Source: Bacteroidales bacterium (GTDB lineage: Bacteria; Bacteroidota; Bacteroidia; Bacteroidales; F082). From it: a DNA stretch of 64,000 bases. The notes beneath the pieces were generated by a model. The model made no database searches. It was not told the DNA's origin and saw only the letters and a list, made by a program, of their open reading frames with translations. Numbering within the stretch: the stretch's first letter is position 1; every line of letters begins with the position of its first letter. Location of the stretch: contig JAFUVT010000019.1 in assembly GCA_017477425.1 (NCBI GenBank), positions 1 to 64,000 on the forward strand, written 5' to 3'. Of this stretch, positions 24,453 through 32,986 are shown piece by piece. The translations under genes were made by a program, and so were the position numbers.

Positions 24453-25217
24453 TTACTTCTTCCTGCTCTTCTTGTTCTCAGCGGCCACATATTCCTCGAT
24501 GGCCATCGTCATGGAGGGTGCGGTTTGGGTGGGTGCACGGAAGTTGAGTTCGAAGCCGGCATCGATAATGGCTTGGCAAGTGGTCTCGCCAAAGCCGCCA
24601 ATCGCGACCTCGTTTTGCTCGAAGTCGGGGACGTTCTGTTTGAGTGACTGGATGCCCATCGGGCTGAAGAAGACCAGCATGTCGTATTTCTTGATGTCGA
24701 CAGTTTCCTTCAGGTCGGCCGGCACGGTGCGGAACATCACGGCCTTGGTGAAGTTGAGCTTGGCGGCGGTCAACTGCTCAATGGTCGTGTCGGAGCTGAT
24801 GTCGGAGCAGCAGTAGAGGTACCTCTCGTCCTTATGCTTTTTCATGATGTCGATAAGGTCGTTCATGGTCTGGTTGCCATAAAAGACCTTGCGTTTGCGA
24901 TACTGAACATAGCGTTGCAGATAGTATGCCGTTGATTCATTGATGCAGAAATACTTCAAAGTCTCAGGCACGGCATAACGCATTTCCTTGGCCACGCGGA
25001 AAAAATGGTCGATCGCGTTGCGACTGGTGAGGATGATGGCTGTGTACTCCGGAAGCTTGATATGCTCTTGGCGGAGCTCGCTGGCGGTGACGTCGTCAAG
25101 TTTGATAAATTTTTCAAATGTGAAGTCAATGCCATATTTCTTCATCATGTCAGCAAAAGGCGTCTTCGAAATATCGGCAGGTTTGGGCTGCGACACCAAA
25201 ATATGCTTAATCTTCAT
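24453..25217 (-). CDS. hemD: Uroporphyrinogen-III synthase
   Basis: HemD closes and inverts the linear tetrapyrrole to give uroporphyrinogen III. The 254-aa protein has the two-lobed layout of the family: KHILVSQPKPA at the N-terminus, YTAIILTSRNAIDHFF in the first lobe, LYCCSDISSD in the hinge, and the second lobe with VFFSPMGIQSLKQNVP and AIGGFGETTCQAIIDAGF. Sequence conservation in this family is low, so the fold motifs carry the call. No other haem genes are nearby. It lies between DUF4271 and rnpA, a grouping I recall as recurrent in Bacteroidales. Confidence 0.88.
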   Translation of the reverse strand: MKIKHILVSQPKPADISKTPFADMMKKYGIDFTFEKFIKLDDVTASELRQEHIKLPEYTAIILTSRNAIDHFFRVAKEMRYAVPETLKYFCINESTAYYLQRYVQYRKRKVFYGNQTMNDLIDIMKKHKDERYLYCCSDISSDTTIEQLTAAKLNFTKAVMFRTVPADLKETVDIKKYDMLVFFSPMGIQSLKQNVPDFEQNEVAIGGFGETTCQAIIDAGFELNFRAPTQTAPSMTMAIEEYVAAENKKSRKK

Positions 25218-25283
25218 CTTCTTTACACTTGGTTTAGTGTTACTTCATTGCTAAATTTTCCCCACATCGGAACAAGTAACTCA

Positions 25284-26108
25284 TTAAAACACAGCGCCAT
25301 TACCAAAGTAACGCAAACCTGCTGTCATAAGGACTGCGACCGGTGCGATTTCGAGGGCGCAAAGATACGAAAAAATATAAAATGTGGAAATTTTTGTGGT
25401 AACTCTTGTCTCCAAAATTTCCAAAATCAGCCGTAGAAGCGCAGCCACGCAAAGGATTCCGAAACCGATCCAGATGAAATATTTCGACGGATTGTAGAGC
25501 AGCAGCAACGTGACGGGAATCATGATGATAAGGGTAAAAATCGACACTGAGAACTGCACGGTCTGCTGTCGGTCGGCGGTTTCGTGGGCATCGAAAAGCC
25601 AGTTGACGAAGCGGAGGATGAAATGTCTGAGCGCCACCCAGCCTGCCACGATGGCCACGATGATGGCAAACAACCTGAAATTATTGAACCTCAACAGGTC
25701 GCGCGAGAGGACGACACAACTCTTTTGCACGAAAAGGGCTATCAGCAGGATGTAGCCCACCGTGAATGAGACGCAAATGAAGCTCCGCATGGGGTTCCAC
25801 TCTCTCAGCAGTTGGTTGGTATGGGCCACACCTCCCGGAATGCTCAGCACCTGGCGGAACTGGCGGGGATAGAGTTGCTTGTTGAGCACGATGAGCAACA
25901 ACATCAGTCCCAACAAGGCCAAATTCCACCCTTCGAGCACCTCATACGTCATACGCTGCAACGGAATGAGCGTGCCGTGGAAGCCCTGCGTGATGAAGCT
26001 TGGCACCACACTGTCGCAGACGATGCTGTCGGCAACCTGCACCGTATCAACGGATTGAGGCACCTCGACAAAGGGATTCCTATAGAATATGTCGTAGTCT
26101 TGAGGCAT
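25284..26108 (-). CDS. DUF4271 membrane protein
   Basis: A 274-aa membrane protein with an N-terminal soluble part (~1-55) and about seven hydrophobic segments (for example NLALLGLMLLLIVLN, FICVSFTVGYILLIALF, LFAIIVAIVAGWVAL, IFTLIIMIPVTLLLLY, YFIWIGFGILCVAALL). The arrangement and the end ISTFYIFSYLCALEIAPVAV fit DUF4271, a Bacteroidota-only family of unknown function. The start may be 26108 or the ATG at 26120; a promoter box at 26130-26137 permits either. It is the first gene of the hemD-rnpA-yidD run. Confidence 0.82.
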   Translation of the reverse strand: MPQDYDIFYRNPFVEVPQSVDTVQVADSIVCDSVVPSFITQGFHGTLIPLQRMTYEVLEGWNLALLGLMLLLIVLNKQLYPRQFRQVLSIPGGVAHTNQLLREWNPMRSFICVSFTVGYILLIALFVQKSCVVLSRDLLRFNNFRLFAIIVAIVAGWVALRHFILRFVNWLFDAHETADRQQTVQFSVSIFTLIIMIPVTLLLLYNPSKYFIWIGFGILCVAALLRLILEILETRVTTKISTFYIFSYLCALEIAPVAVLMTAGLRYFGNGAVF

Positions 26109-26129
26109 AGAACCTACCATTTCGCGCTG

Positions 26130-26137
26130 CAAAAATA
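26130..26137 (-). promoter_or_regulatory. -7 promoter box of the DUF4271-hemD gene run
   Basis: Minus-strand TATTTTTG followed by CAGCG, a good consensus box 22-29 bp before the start. It is divergent from the pta promoter. Confidence 0.65.
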
Positions 26138-26171
26138 AATGATAATTTTGAAAACTGATACATTTTCTTTC

Positions 26172-26179
26172 TAACTTTG
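26172..26179 (+). promoter_or_regulatory. -7 promoter box of pta-ackA
   Basis: TAACTTTG fits the consensus. The transcript leader to the pta ATG would be about 125 nt and includes the palindromic repeat at 26193-26257. Confidence 0.55.
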
Positions 26180-26192
26180 CAACCGAAATAAT

Positions 26193-26257
26193 TACGGCCC
26201 TTCGACAAGCCTAGGGATCTCACCTTTATGCAAGGTGCCTGAGCCCGTCGAAGGCCC
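26193..26257. repeat. Palindromic repeat, family A, in the pta leader
   Basis: GGCCCTTCGACAAGCCTAGG (26197-26216) faces CCTGAGCCCGTCGAAGGCCC (26238-26257), an imperfect 20-bp stem, with a second small stem (CACCTT/AAGGTG) in the loop. It is a diverged copy of the TTCGACAGGCTCAG family. Confidence 0.8.
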
Positions 26258-26308
26258 TGATTCAAAGTATAACAATTATCATTTAATCAATAAACGATTC
26301 AACGACAA

Positions 26309-27322
26309 ATGAACTTAATGCAAGAAATCATTGCCAATGCGCAAGCCAACAAGCAACGCATTGTGCTCCCCGAGGGCGACGAACCCCGCACCCTGAAAGC
26401 CGCCGACCGCCTTTTGGCTGACGGCGTTGCCGACATCATCCTCATCGGTCCCGCCGAGAAAATCAAGGAAATGACCGCCGAATTCGGTCTGCAAAACATC
26501 GGCAAGGCCCGCATCATCGACCCGATGAACAACCCCGAGCGCCAGAAATATGCCGATCTCCTCTTCGAAATCCGCAAGGCCAAGGGCATGACGCCCGAGC
26601 AGGCCTACGACCTGGCCGGCAACTTCATGTATCTCGGCATCCTGCTGGTGAAGGCTGGCGAAGCCGACGGCCTGGTGAGCGGTGCCCGCTCCACCACGGG
26701 CGACATGCTGCGTCCCGCCCTGCAAATCATCAAGACGGTGCCTGGCGTGAGCTGCGTCAGCGGTGCCTTCACGATGTTCCTGCCCGAAGGTTGCCCCTAC
26801 GGCACCGATGGTCGCATGGTCTTCGCCGACTGCGCCGTCACGCCCATGCCGACGGCTGAACAGCTGGCCGAAATCGCCATCTGCACTGCCGACACGGCCA
26901 AGGCCATCGCCAAGATCGACCCCGTCACGGCCATCCTGAGCTTCTCCACCAAGGGTAGCGCCAAGCACGAGGTGGTCGACAAGGTCATCGAGGCCACGCG
27001 CATCGCTCAGGAGCGTCGTCCCGACCTCGTCCTCGACGGCGAGCTGCAAGCCGACGCCGCCATCGTCCCGTCGGTGGGTTCGAGCAAAGCCCCGAATAGC
27101 CCTGTTGCTGGCAAGGCCAACACGCTGGTGTTCCCCTGCCTCGAAGTCGGCAACATCGCCTACAAGCTCGTCCAACGTCTGGCTGGTGCCGAAGCCGTCG
27201 GTCCCGTGCTGCAAGGCTTGGCCAAGCCCTGTAACGACCTCAGCCGTGGCTGCAGCATCGACGATGTGTACAAACTGGTCGCCATCACCTGTAATCAAGC
27301 AATCGCACAAAAACAAAAATAA
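26309..27322 (+). CDS. pta: Phosphate acetyltransferase
   Basis: Pta converts acetyl-CoA and phosphate to acetyl phosphate for ATP production by AckA. The 337-aa protein is the short single-domain type. Motifs include RIVLPEGDEPRTLKAADRLL, DGLVSGARSTTGDMLRPALQ, the phosphate/CoA site VAILSFSTKGSAKHEVVDK-like region, DGELQADAAIVPSVG and NTLVFPCLEVGNIAYKLVQRL. ackA follows after 2 bp, forming an acetate-fermentation operon preceded by a long leader with a palindromic repeat. Confidence 0.96.
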   Translation: MNLMQEIIANAQANKQRIVLPEGDEPRTLKAADRLLADGVADIILIGPAEKIKEMTAEFGLQNIGKARIIDPMNNPERQKYADLLFEIRKAKGMTPEQAYDLAGNFMYLGILLVKAGEADGLVSGARSTTGDMLRPALQIIKTVPGVSCVSGAFTMFLPEGCPYGTDGRMVFADCAVTPMPTAEQLAEIAICTADTAKAIAKIDPVTAILSFSTKGSAKHEVVDKVIEATRIAQERRPDLVLDGELQADAAIVPSVGSSKAPNSPVAGKANTLVFPCLEVGNIAYKLVQRLAGAEAVGPVLQGLAKPCNDLSRGCSIDDVYKLVAITCNQAIAQKQK

Positions 27323-27324
27323 TC

Positions 27325-28530
27325 ATGAAAATATTAGTCTTAAACTGCGGCAGCTCCTCCATCAAATACCAACTGCTGGAGATGGAAAACGCCAATTCGT
27401 CGCGCCTGCTGGCCAAGGGCCTGCTGGAGCGCATCGGCCTCGAAATGGGCGAATTCACCCACAAATACAATGGCGAGAAGCACTATGAGCAACTCCCCAT
27501 CCCGAACCACACCGAAGGCATCAAGCTGGTGCTGAAGGCTTTGGTCGACCCGAAGATGGGCGTCATCAAGGACCTGAAGGAAATCAACGCCGTCGGTCAC
27601 CGCGTGGCCCACGGTGGAGAACTCTTCCCGAAAAGCGTCCTCATTGACCAAAAAGTCGTTGAAGGCATCGAGTCGCTCTGCGACCTCGCCCCGCTGCACA
27701 ACCCAGGCAGCCTGCAAGGCATCCACGCCATGGAAGAAGTGCTCCCCGGCATCCCGATGGCCGCCGTGTTCGATACCTCGTTCCACAGCACCATGCCGCC
27801 CGAGGCTTACCTCTATGCCGTGCCTTACGAATACTACGACAAGTACCGCGTGCGCCGCTATGGCTTCCACGGCACCAGCCACAAGTACGTGGCCGAGAAG
27901 GCCGCCGCTTTCGTCGGCAAGGACTGGCAGAAGTCGAAGATCGTCACCTGCCACCTCGGCAGTGGCGCCAGCATCGCCGCCGTGGAATACGGCAAGTCGG
28001 TGGAGACCTCGATGGGCTTCACGCCTGTGGAAGGCCTCGTGATGGGCAGCCGCACTGGCGACCTCGACCTGGGTGCTTTCATGTACATCATGGACAAGGA
28101 AGGCTACACGACCAAGGAGATGAACACCTTAGTGAATAAGAAATCTGGCCTCGTGGGCATCACAGGCGGCAAGCAGGACATGCGCGACGTGCGTGCCGGC
28201 AAGGAAGAAGGCGACGAGCGTTGCACCTACGCCTTCAACATGTTCGCCCACCGCGTGAAGAAGTACATCGGCGGCTACATGGCCGTGATGAACGGTGCCG
28301 ACGTCATCGTCATGACGGGCGGCATCGGCGAGAACGCCTGGTTCATGCGTGAAGCCATCCTCGAAAACATGGAAGGCCTCGGCATCGTCCTCGACCGCAA
28401 GATGAACAAGGAGACCATCGGCGACGCCGGCATCATCAGCACGCCCGAGTCGAAGATTACCGTGGTGGTCTATCCTACCGACGAAGAGTTTGTGATTGCC
28501 CAGGACACCTACAATTTGGTGACGAAGTAA
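27325..28530 (+). CDS. ackA: Acetate kinase
   Basis: AckA transfers the phosphoryl group from acetyl phosphate to ADP, the last step of acetate fermentation. The 401-aa protein has all ASKHA family landmarks: MKILVLNCGSSSIKYQL (phosphate 1), HRVAHGGELF, DLAPLHNPG, FDTSFHSTMPPEAYLY, RRYGFHGTSHKYV, HLGSGASIAAVEYGKSVETSMG, EGLVMGSRTGDLD and the adenosine site MTGGIGENAWFMRE. The gene is co-transcribed with pta and ends before a strong terminator. Confidence 0.97.
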   Translation: MKILVLNCGSSSIKYQLLEMENANSSRLLAKGLLERIGLEMGEFTHKYNGEKHYEQLPIPNHTEGIKLVLKALVDPKMGVIKDLKEINAVGHRVAHGGELFPKSVLIDQKVVEGIESLCDLAPLHNPGSLQGIHAMEEVLPGIPMAAVFDTSFHSTMPPEAYLYAVPYEYYDKYRVRRYGFHGTSHKYVAEKAAAFVGKDWQKSKIVTCHLGSGASIAAVEYGKSVETSMGFTPVEGLVMGSRTGDLDLGAFMYIMDKEGYTTKEMNTLVNKKSGLVGITGGKQDMRDVRAGKEEGDERCTYAFNMFAHRVKKYIGGYMAVMNGADVIVMTGGIGENAWFMREAILENMEGLGIVLDRKMNKETIGDAGIISTPESKITVVVYPTDEEFVIAQDTYNLVTK

Positions 28531-28550
28531 TCGGTTACCCCCATAAAACG

Positions 28551-28587
28551 AAAAATCGGTGCCAAGCAAATGGCACCGATTTTTTTA
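28551..28587. terminator. Bidirectional terminator between ackA and the PAS gene
   Basis: ATCGGTGCCA and TGGCACCGAT (stem 10 bp, loop AGCAAA at 28565-28570), with A-run before and T-run after. It serves ackA and the convergent PAS-domain gene, whose stop lies at its right edge. Confidence 0.9.
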
Positions 28588-28920
28588 TCCGCGGTCGTAA
28601 TGCGGCATGTCTTCCGGCAGGATAATGGAGAACTCGATGAGGCCGCCAACGACCTGTTTGGCATCGTCCTCATACCATGGCGTTTGGTAAATGAGTTTCT
28701 TCTTTCCCTTCTTTGAAATCGTGTAGACGTTGGTAGCCGCATCGTCCAAAAGATGTTGGATAATCTTCTGAGAATGTGGGTTGTGGCAACCCATCAGGTC
28801 GCGACCACGGGCATCGCCGTTCACCTCGATGGAACTGTCGTTTTGATACAAGATTTCGCCTTCCTTGGCACTGATGGTGATGGCCAGATTGACCCCTTTG
28901 AAATAATCCTTGTTTTCCAT
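28585..28920 (-). CDS. Single PAS-like domain protein
   Basis: A 111-aa cytosolic protein that appears to be one PAS-fold domain: an N-terminal strand NLAITISAKEGEILYQND, a helix with GRDLMGCHNPHSQKIIQHLL, then NVYTISKKGKKKLIYQTPWY and GGLIEFSIILPED as the closing strands. Small stand-alone PAS proteins with a DCHxxxS-like segment occur in anaerobes and may bind a ligand or haem, but nothing here identifies the ligand. It is transcribed towards ackA; no partner output domain is adjacent. Confidence 0.65.
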   Translation of the reverse strand: MENKDYFKGVNLAITISAKEGEILYQNDSSIEVNGDARGRDLMGCHNPHSQKIIQHLLDDAATNVYTISKKGKKKLIYQTPWYEDDAKQVVGGLIEFSIILPEDMPHYDRG

Positions 28921-28965
28921 TGTTTCGTATTTGATGATTAAATTGGGGCAAAAATAGAATTTTTA

Positions 28966-28973
28966 TACCTTTG
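28966..28973 (+). promoter_or_regulatory. -7 promoter box of the LptF/LptG-type permease gene
   Basis: TACCTTTG followed by CAGCG, 16 bp before the ATG at 28990, a typical Bacteroidota promoter spacing. Confidence 0.7.
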
Positions 28974-28989
28974 CAGCGTTATTTCCTTA

Positions 28990-30435
28990 ATGAAAAAACT
29001 TTATCAATATATCGTCAGGTCGTTTTTAGGCACTTTCTTACTCACCTTCTTCATCGTAGTATTCGTGTGGGTGATGCAATTCGTGTGGCTTTACGTCGAT
29101 GACTTGGTTGGTAAAGGATTGGAAATCAAAATCATAGCCGAACTACTATTTTACACCTCCATCACTGCCATCCCGATGTCGTTGCCTTTGGCCTTGCTCT
29201 TGGCCTTGCTGATGTGTTTCGGCAACCTGGGCGAGCATTACGAATTGGTGGCGATGAAAGCCTCGGGGATCTCAATGTGGCGTGCCATGCGTCCATTGTT
29301 ACATTTTTCATTGATCCTCAGCGTATTGGCATTCTTCATCTCGAACAGTCTTATCCCGACGACCACGCTCAAATGGCGCACGCTGCTCACCGACGTGCAA
29401 AGGCAGAAGCTGGCCTTCAACATCAAGGAAGGCGTTTTCTACAAGGACATTGAGAATTTCGTCATCTATGTAGAACGGAAAGGCAAGGACGGCAGCAGCA
29501 TCTACGGTGTGAAGATCTACGACCATTCCGACCGTATGGGCAACAACAAAATCATCTCGGCCGACTCGGGGAGGATGGAGATGAGCCCCAACCAACGTTG
29601 CATCATCTTCACGCTTTACGATGGTTACAACTACACCGACATCACCACCGACAACTACAAAGAGACTCGTCCATTCGAGCGTATGTCGTTCAAGGAAGAA
29701 CAGATCAAGTTCAGCCTTGCCTCGTTCGATATGACCCGCTCGAGCGAGGACATGTACAAGTCGTATCAGCAAATGATGAACATCCGCCAGCTCTCCACCT
29801 CGTTGGATTCGTTGGAGCAGCGCTATGTTGACAAGCAGCAGGCGTTCACCGAAGGTTTCGAACGGCGCTGGGGCAACTACAACAGCATAAAATTCGGCAA
29901 CGCGCCACCTCTCCCTGGCAGCGAAACGCTGGTAGCCGACACCAACATTGTCCTCAGCTGGCCTTTGCTCGACCAGTTTGAAGGCGAGACACGCTCCACC
30001 TTAATTAATATGGCTTTGGGGTTGGCAGAAAACGCCAAGGACAACGTGGCTTTCAATAAGTTGGACCTTGGCACGCAAACCGAAAACATCAACAAGCACA
30101 GGAAAGAATGGCACAAGAAGTTCACCCTGAGCATCGCCTGTCTTATCTTTTTCTTCATCGGGGCGCCATTGGGCAGCATCATCCGCAAGGGCGGACTAGG
30201 CCTACCCGTGGTCGTCTCAGTGCTGTTTTTCGTCGTCTACTACATCATCTCCACCATTGGAGAACGCATGGCCGTGTTTGGCGACCTCAATATGTTTCTC
30301 GGCGTATGGTTGTCGTCAATCGTCCTTGCACCCGTGGGCCTCTTTCTCACCTTCAAAGCCACCACCGATGCAGCCCTGTTCGACGGCGACAGCTGGAAAA
30401 AGTTCTTTCAAAAAATAACCCATAGGAAACCATGA
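28990..30435 (+). CDS. LptF/LptG (YjgP/YjgQ) family permease
   Basis: LptF and LptG are the membrane halves of the ABC transporter that pulls lipopolysaccharide out of the inner membrane. The 481-aa protein has the family layout: N-terminal helices (LYQYIVRSFLGTFLLTFFIVVF, AELLFYTSITAIPMSLPLALLLA), a cytoplasmic/periplasmic beta-jellyroll part (~120-330) with KEGVFYKDIENFVIYVERK, and three C-terminal helices starting HKKFTLSIACLIFFFIGAPLGSIIRKGGLG, a hallmark region. Whether it is LptF or LptG cannot be decided. The stop overlaps the following glycosyltransferase by 4 bp. Confidence 0.92.
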   Translation: MKKLYQYIVRSFLGTFLLTFFIVVFVWVMQFVWLYVDDLVGKGLEIKIIAELLFYTSITAIPMSLPLALLLALLMCFGNLGEHYELVAMKASGISMWRAMRPLLHFSLILSVLAFFISNSLIPTTTLKWRTLLTDVQRQKLAFNIKEGVFYKDIENFVIYVERKGKDGSSIYGVKIYDHSDRMGNNKIISADSGRMEMSPNQRCIIFTLYDGYNYTDITTDNYKETRPFERMSFKEEQIKFSLASFDMTRSSEDMYKSYQQMMNIRQLSTSLDSLEQRYVDKQQAFTEGFERRWGNYNSIKFGNAPPLPGSETLVADTNIVLSWPLLDQFEGETRSTLINMALGLAENAKDNVAFNKLDLGTQTENINKHRKEWHKKFTLSIACLIFFFIGAPLGSIIRKGGLGLPVVVSVLFFVVYYIISTIGERMAVFGDLNMFLGVWLSSIVLAPVGLFLTFKATTDAALFDGDSWKKFFQKITHRKP

Positions 30436-31649
30436 AGATACTCCTACTCTGCAACAAGCCCCCCTACCCGGCCTCCGAAGGCGGTCCCATGGCGATGAAC
30501 AGCATCATCACGGGATTGCTCGAAGCGGGGCATCAGGTCAAAATAATGGCCATCAATAGCGAGAAGTTCAACGTCAAGGAAAGCGATATCCCCGACGATT
30601 ACAAGGAGAAGACTGGCATCGAACTCATCGACGTCGACCTGCGCGTCCGACCGCTGAAGGCCTTCCTCAACTTGTTCTCCAAAAAGTCGTACCACGTGGA
30701 ACGTTTCATCTCCGAAGACTTCAAGGAACGCCTCGCAGAGGTGCTCGCAAAGGGACAGTTCGACGTGGTGCAACTTGAGATGCTTTATATGGCACCCTAT
30801 GTGGAGACCATACGAGAACACTCGAAAGCCATCATTGTGCTTCGCGCCCACAACGTGGAACACAAAATCTGGGAACGCATCGCCAAAGAAACCAAGTTTT
30901 TCCTCAAACGCTGGTATATCAACCACTTGGCCAGCACATTGAAAGAGTACGAGCTGAACGCTCTCGAGACCGTCGACGGCATCGCGGCCATCACTCGCAA
31001 AGATGCGGCGTTTTTCCGCAAATACTGCTCCAAGCCCATCGTCGACATCCCGTACGGTGTTTATCCCGAGGAGTTTACACCGAAATACGACATCGAAGGC
31101 AAACCCAAGTTCTACCATATCGGCTCCATGAACTGGATGCCCAACGAGGAAGGCATCCGCTGGTTCGTTGACGAGGTGCTACCCAAAACGGTGGAAAAAG
31201 TGCCCGATTTCGTGTATCATCTGGCCGGCCGCAACATGCCCGAATGGCTCACGGAACTGAAGAACCCGCACGTCAATGTCATCGGAGAAGTGCCCGATGC
31301 CAAGGCGTTTGTCGCCGACCACGATGTGGCCATCGTCCCCCTGCTCTCGGGTAGCGGCATCCGCATCAAGATCATCGAGTCGATGGCCATGGGTAAGACG
31401 GTCATCACCACCCGTGTGGGCGCCGAAGGCATCCTTTACGACGAGGAAGTGAACCTCATCATCGCCGAAAACAAGGCCCGCATGGTGGAAGCCATCCGTG
31501 CCATCAACGAGAACCCACAGACCGCTGTCGAGATCGGCAAAGCCGCACGAAAACTCGTCGAGGAAACCTACGACAACCGCAAAATCATCGCCCGTCTGCT
31601 GATGTTTTACGAGCAGATTAAGCCTGGAAGCAAGATTACATTCCTATAA
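30432..31649 (+). CDS. Glycosyltransferase, GT4 family (GT-B fold)
   Basis: A 405-aa transferase. The N-terminal domain starts MKILLLCNKPPYPASEGGP with a glycine-rich acceptor loop; the C-terminal nucleotide-sugar domain includes FYHIGSMNWMPNEEGIRWFV, a DVAIVPLLSGSGIRIKIIESMAMGKTVITT stretch and the E-x7-E-type motif typical of GT4. The sugar donor and acceptor cannot be read. It is translationally coupled to the LptF/G-type permease, which points to lipopolysaccharide or surface glycan assembly. Confidence 0.9.
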   Translation: MKILLLCNKPPYPASEGGPMAMNSIITGLLEAGHQVKIMAINSEKFNVKESDIPDDYKEKTGIELIDVDLRVRPLKAFLNLFSKKSYHVERFISEDFKERLAEVLAKGQFDVVQLEMLYMAPYVETIREHSKAIIVLRAHNVEHKIWERIAKETKFFLKRWYINHLASTLKEYELNALETVDGIAAITRKDAAFFRKYCSKPIVDIPYGVYPEEFTPKYDIEGKPKFYHIGSMNWMPNEEGIRWFVDEVLPKTVEKVPDFVYHLAGRNMPEWLTELKNPHVNVIGEVPDAKAFVADHDVAIVPLLSGSGIRIKIIESMAMGKTVITTRVGAEGILYDEEVNLIIAENKARMVEAIRAINENPQTAVEIGKAARKLVEETYDNRKIIARLLMFYEQIKPGSKITFL

Positions 31650-31655
31650 TTTTCC

Positions 31656-31663
31656 TATCTTTG
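31656..31663 (+). promoter_or_regulatory. -7 promoter box of the second GT4 gene
   Basis: TATCTTTG lies 19 bp before the ATG at 31683 and just after the stop of the first glycosyltransferase, so the second gene can be expressed on its own. Confidence 0.7.
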
Positions 31664-31682
31664 TCCCCAAATTTCACTAGAG

Positions 31683-32879
31683 ATGAAGATTTTCGTCCTC
31701 CTGCCCCGTATCCCCTATCCGCTTGAAAAAGGCGACAAGTTACGGGCCTTCAATCAGATAAAGCAACTTGCAAAAAACAACGAGATAGTCCTCTGCGCCT
31801 TGAACGACAACCCGAAAGTCAACGAGCAGGACGCTTTTCGTGCCTTGCAACCCTATTGCCAATCGGTCAATTTCATCAAAATCTCGAAGCCGCAGATTCT
31901 GTTGGGCTTGGTGAGGGCTTTCTTCAAGGGACTTCCGATGCAAACCGGCTATTTCTACAACCGCAAAGCCGCCAAGAAAATCAACCAGCTCATCGAACGG
32001 CACAGGCCCGACATGCTTTTCGGTCAGTTGCTGCGCGTGGCGGAATACATTAGGCACAAAGACGTCCCGAAAACCATTGATTATCAAGATATTTTCTCCT
32101 ACGGCATGAAACGTCGCGCCGATGTAGCCTCGTTCGTCACCCGACCCATATATAATATGGAGTACCGCCGTTTGGCCCGCTACGAAGCCGCCATCTTCAA
32201 CGACTTCGACGTGCGCACCATCATCAGCGAGCCCGACAGACAGCTGTTCCCGCACCCGAAACGCGACGAAATCCTCATCATCCCTAACGGCGTCGACCAC
32301 GAGTTTTTCAAGCCGCAAGAATGCGAGAAGCAATACGACCTCGTCTTCACGGGCAACATGAGCTATGCGCCCAACGTGAACGCTGTGGAATATTTGGCCA
32401 ACGAAATCTTGCCCATCGTGTGGAAGACCCTGCCCGACGTGAAGATGTACATCGCTGGCGCCACCCCCGACCCGAGGGTGAAGAAATACGCGTCGGAGCG
32501 CATCATCGTCAGCGGCTGGCTCGACGACATCCGCACGGCCTACGCCCAGAGCCGCGTCTTCATCGCCCCGATGCGCATCGGCACGGGACTGCAAAACAAA
32601 CTGCTCGAAGCCATGTCGATGCGACTGCCCGCCATCACCTCGCCTTTGGCCAATGCCTCGCTCGGGGCCAAGCCCGAGGAGGAAATCCTCGTGGGCAGCA
32701 ACGCCGAGGAAATGGCGCAGCACATCATCACCCTCCTCACCGACCACGAAAAGGCCGAACGCCTCGCCCAAGCGGGATATGACTTCACGAACCGCGTCTA
32801 TGACTGGGGCAAGGCGACGGAGATCATGGAGACGGCGATGAAGGATGCATATCCTGGATTTCTTCGTTCCTCGCAATGA
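31683..32879 (+). CDS. Glycosyltransferase, GT4 family, resembling PEP-CTERM/EpsH-associated sugar transferases
   Basis: A 398-aa GT-B transferase that starts MKIFVLLPRIPYPLEKGDKL, the opening seen in the TIGR03087-like sugar transferases. The C-terminal domain has IPNGVDHEFF, LVFTGNMSYAPNVNAVEYL, IVSGWLDDIRTAYAQSRVFI and APMRIGTGLQNKLLEAMSM with the donor-site glutamate. It is a paralogue of the neighbouring GT4 gene. The last residues (PGFLRSSQ and the stop) are encoded by a dispersed repeat, so the native C-terminus may have been replaced. Confidence 0.88.
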   Translation: MKIFVLLPRIPYPLEKGDKLRAFNQIKQLAKNNEIVLCALNDNPKVNEQDAFRALQPYCQSVNFIKISKPQILLGLVRAFFKGLPMQTGYFYNRKAAKKINQLIERHRPDMLFGQLLRVAEYIRHKDVPKTIDYQDIFSYGMKRRADVASFVTRPIYNMEYRRLARYEAAIFNDFDVRTIISEPDRQLFPHPKRDEILIIPNGVDHEFFKPQECEKQYDLVFTGNMSYAPNVNAVEYLANEILPIVWKTLPDVKMYIAGATPDPRVKKYASERIIVSGWLDDIRTAYAQSRVFIAPMRIGTGLQNKLLEAMSMRLPAITSPLANASLGAKPEEEILVGSNAEEMAQHIITLLTDHEKAERLAQAGYDFTNRVYDWGKATEIMETAMKDAYPGFLRSSQ

Positions 32880-32947
32880 CGCGAAGCGACGAAAAACAAA
32901 GCCCTGAAAGGGCGACACACCAATAAGCAGGCGACGTAAGTCCCTGC
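32850..32947. repeat. Composite dispersed repeat at the 3' end of the second GT4 gene
   Basis: The left part contains CTTCGTTCCTCGCAATGAC (32862-32880), which I recognise as a type of repeat that is frequent in many bacterial genomes. The right part (32909-32947) is a second copy of the CAATAAGCAGG repeat found at 23772-23814. In between is the palindrome GCCCTGAAAGGGC. The block lies between the GT4 and ettA genes. Confidence 0.65.
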
Positions 32948-32986
32948 GCAACTGACAACTGCATAACTACAAACTAACAACTGAAA

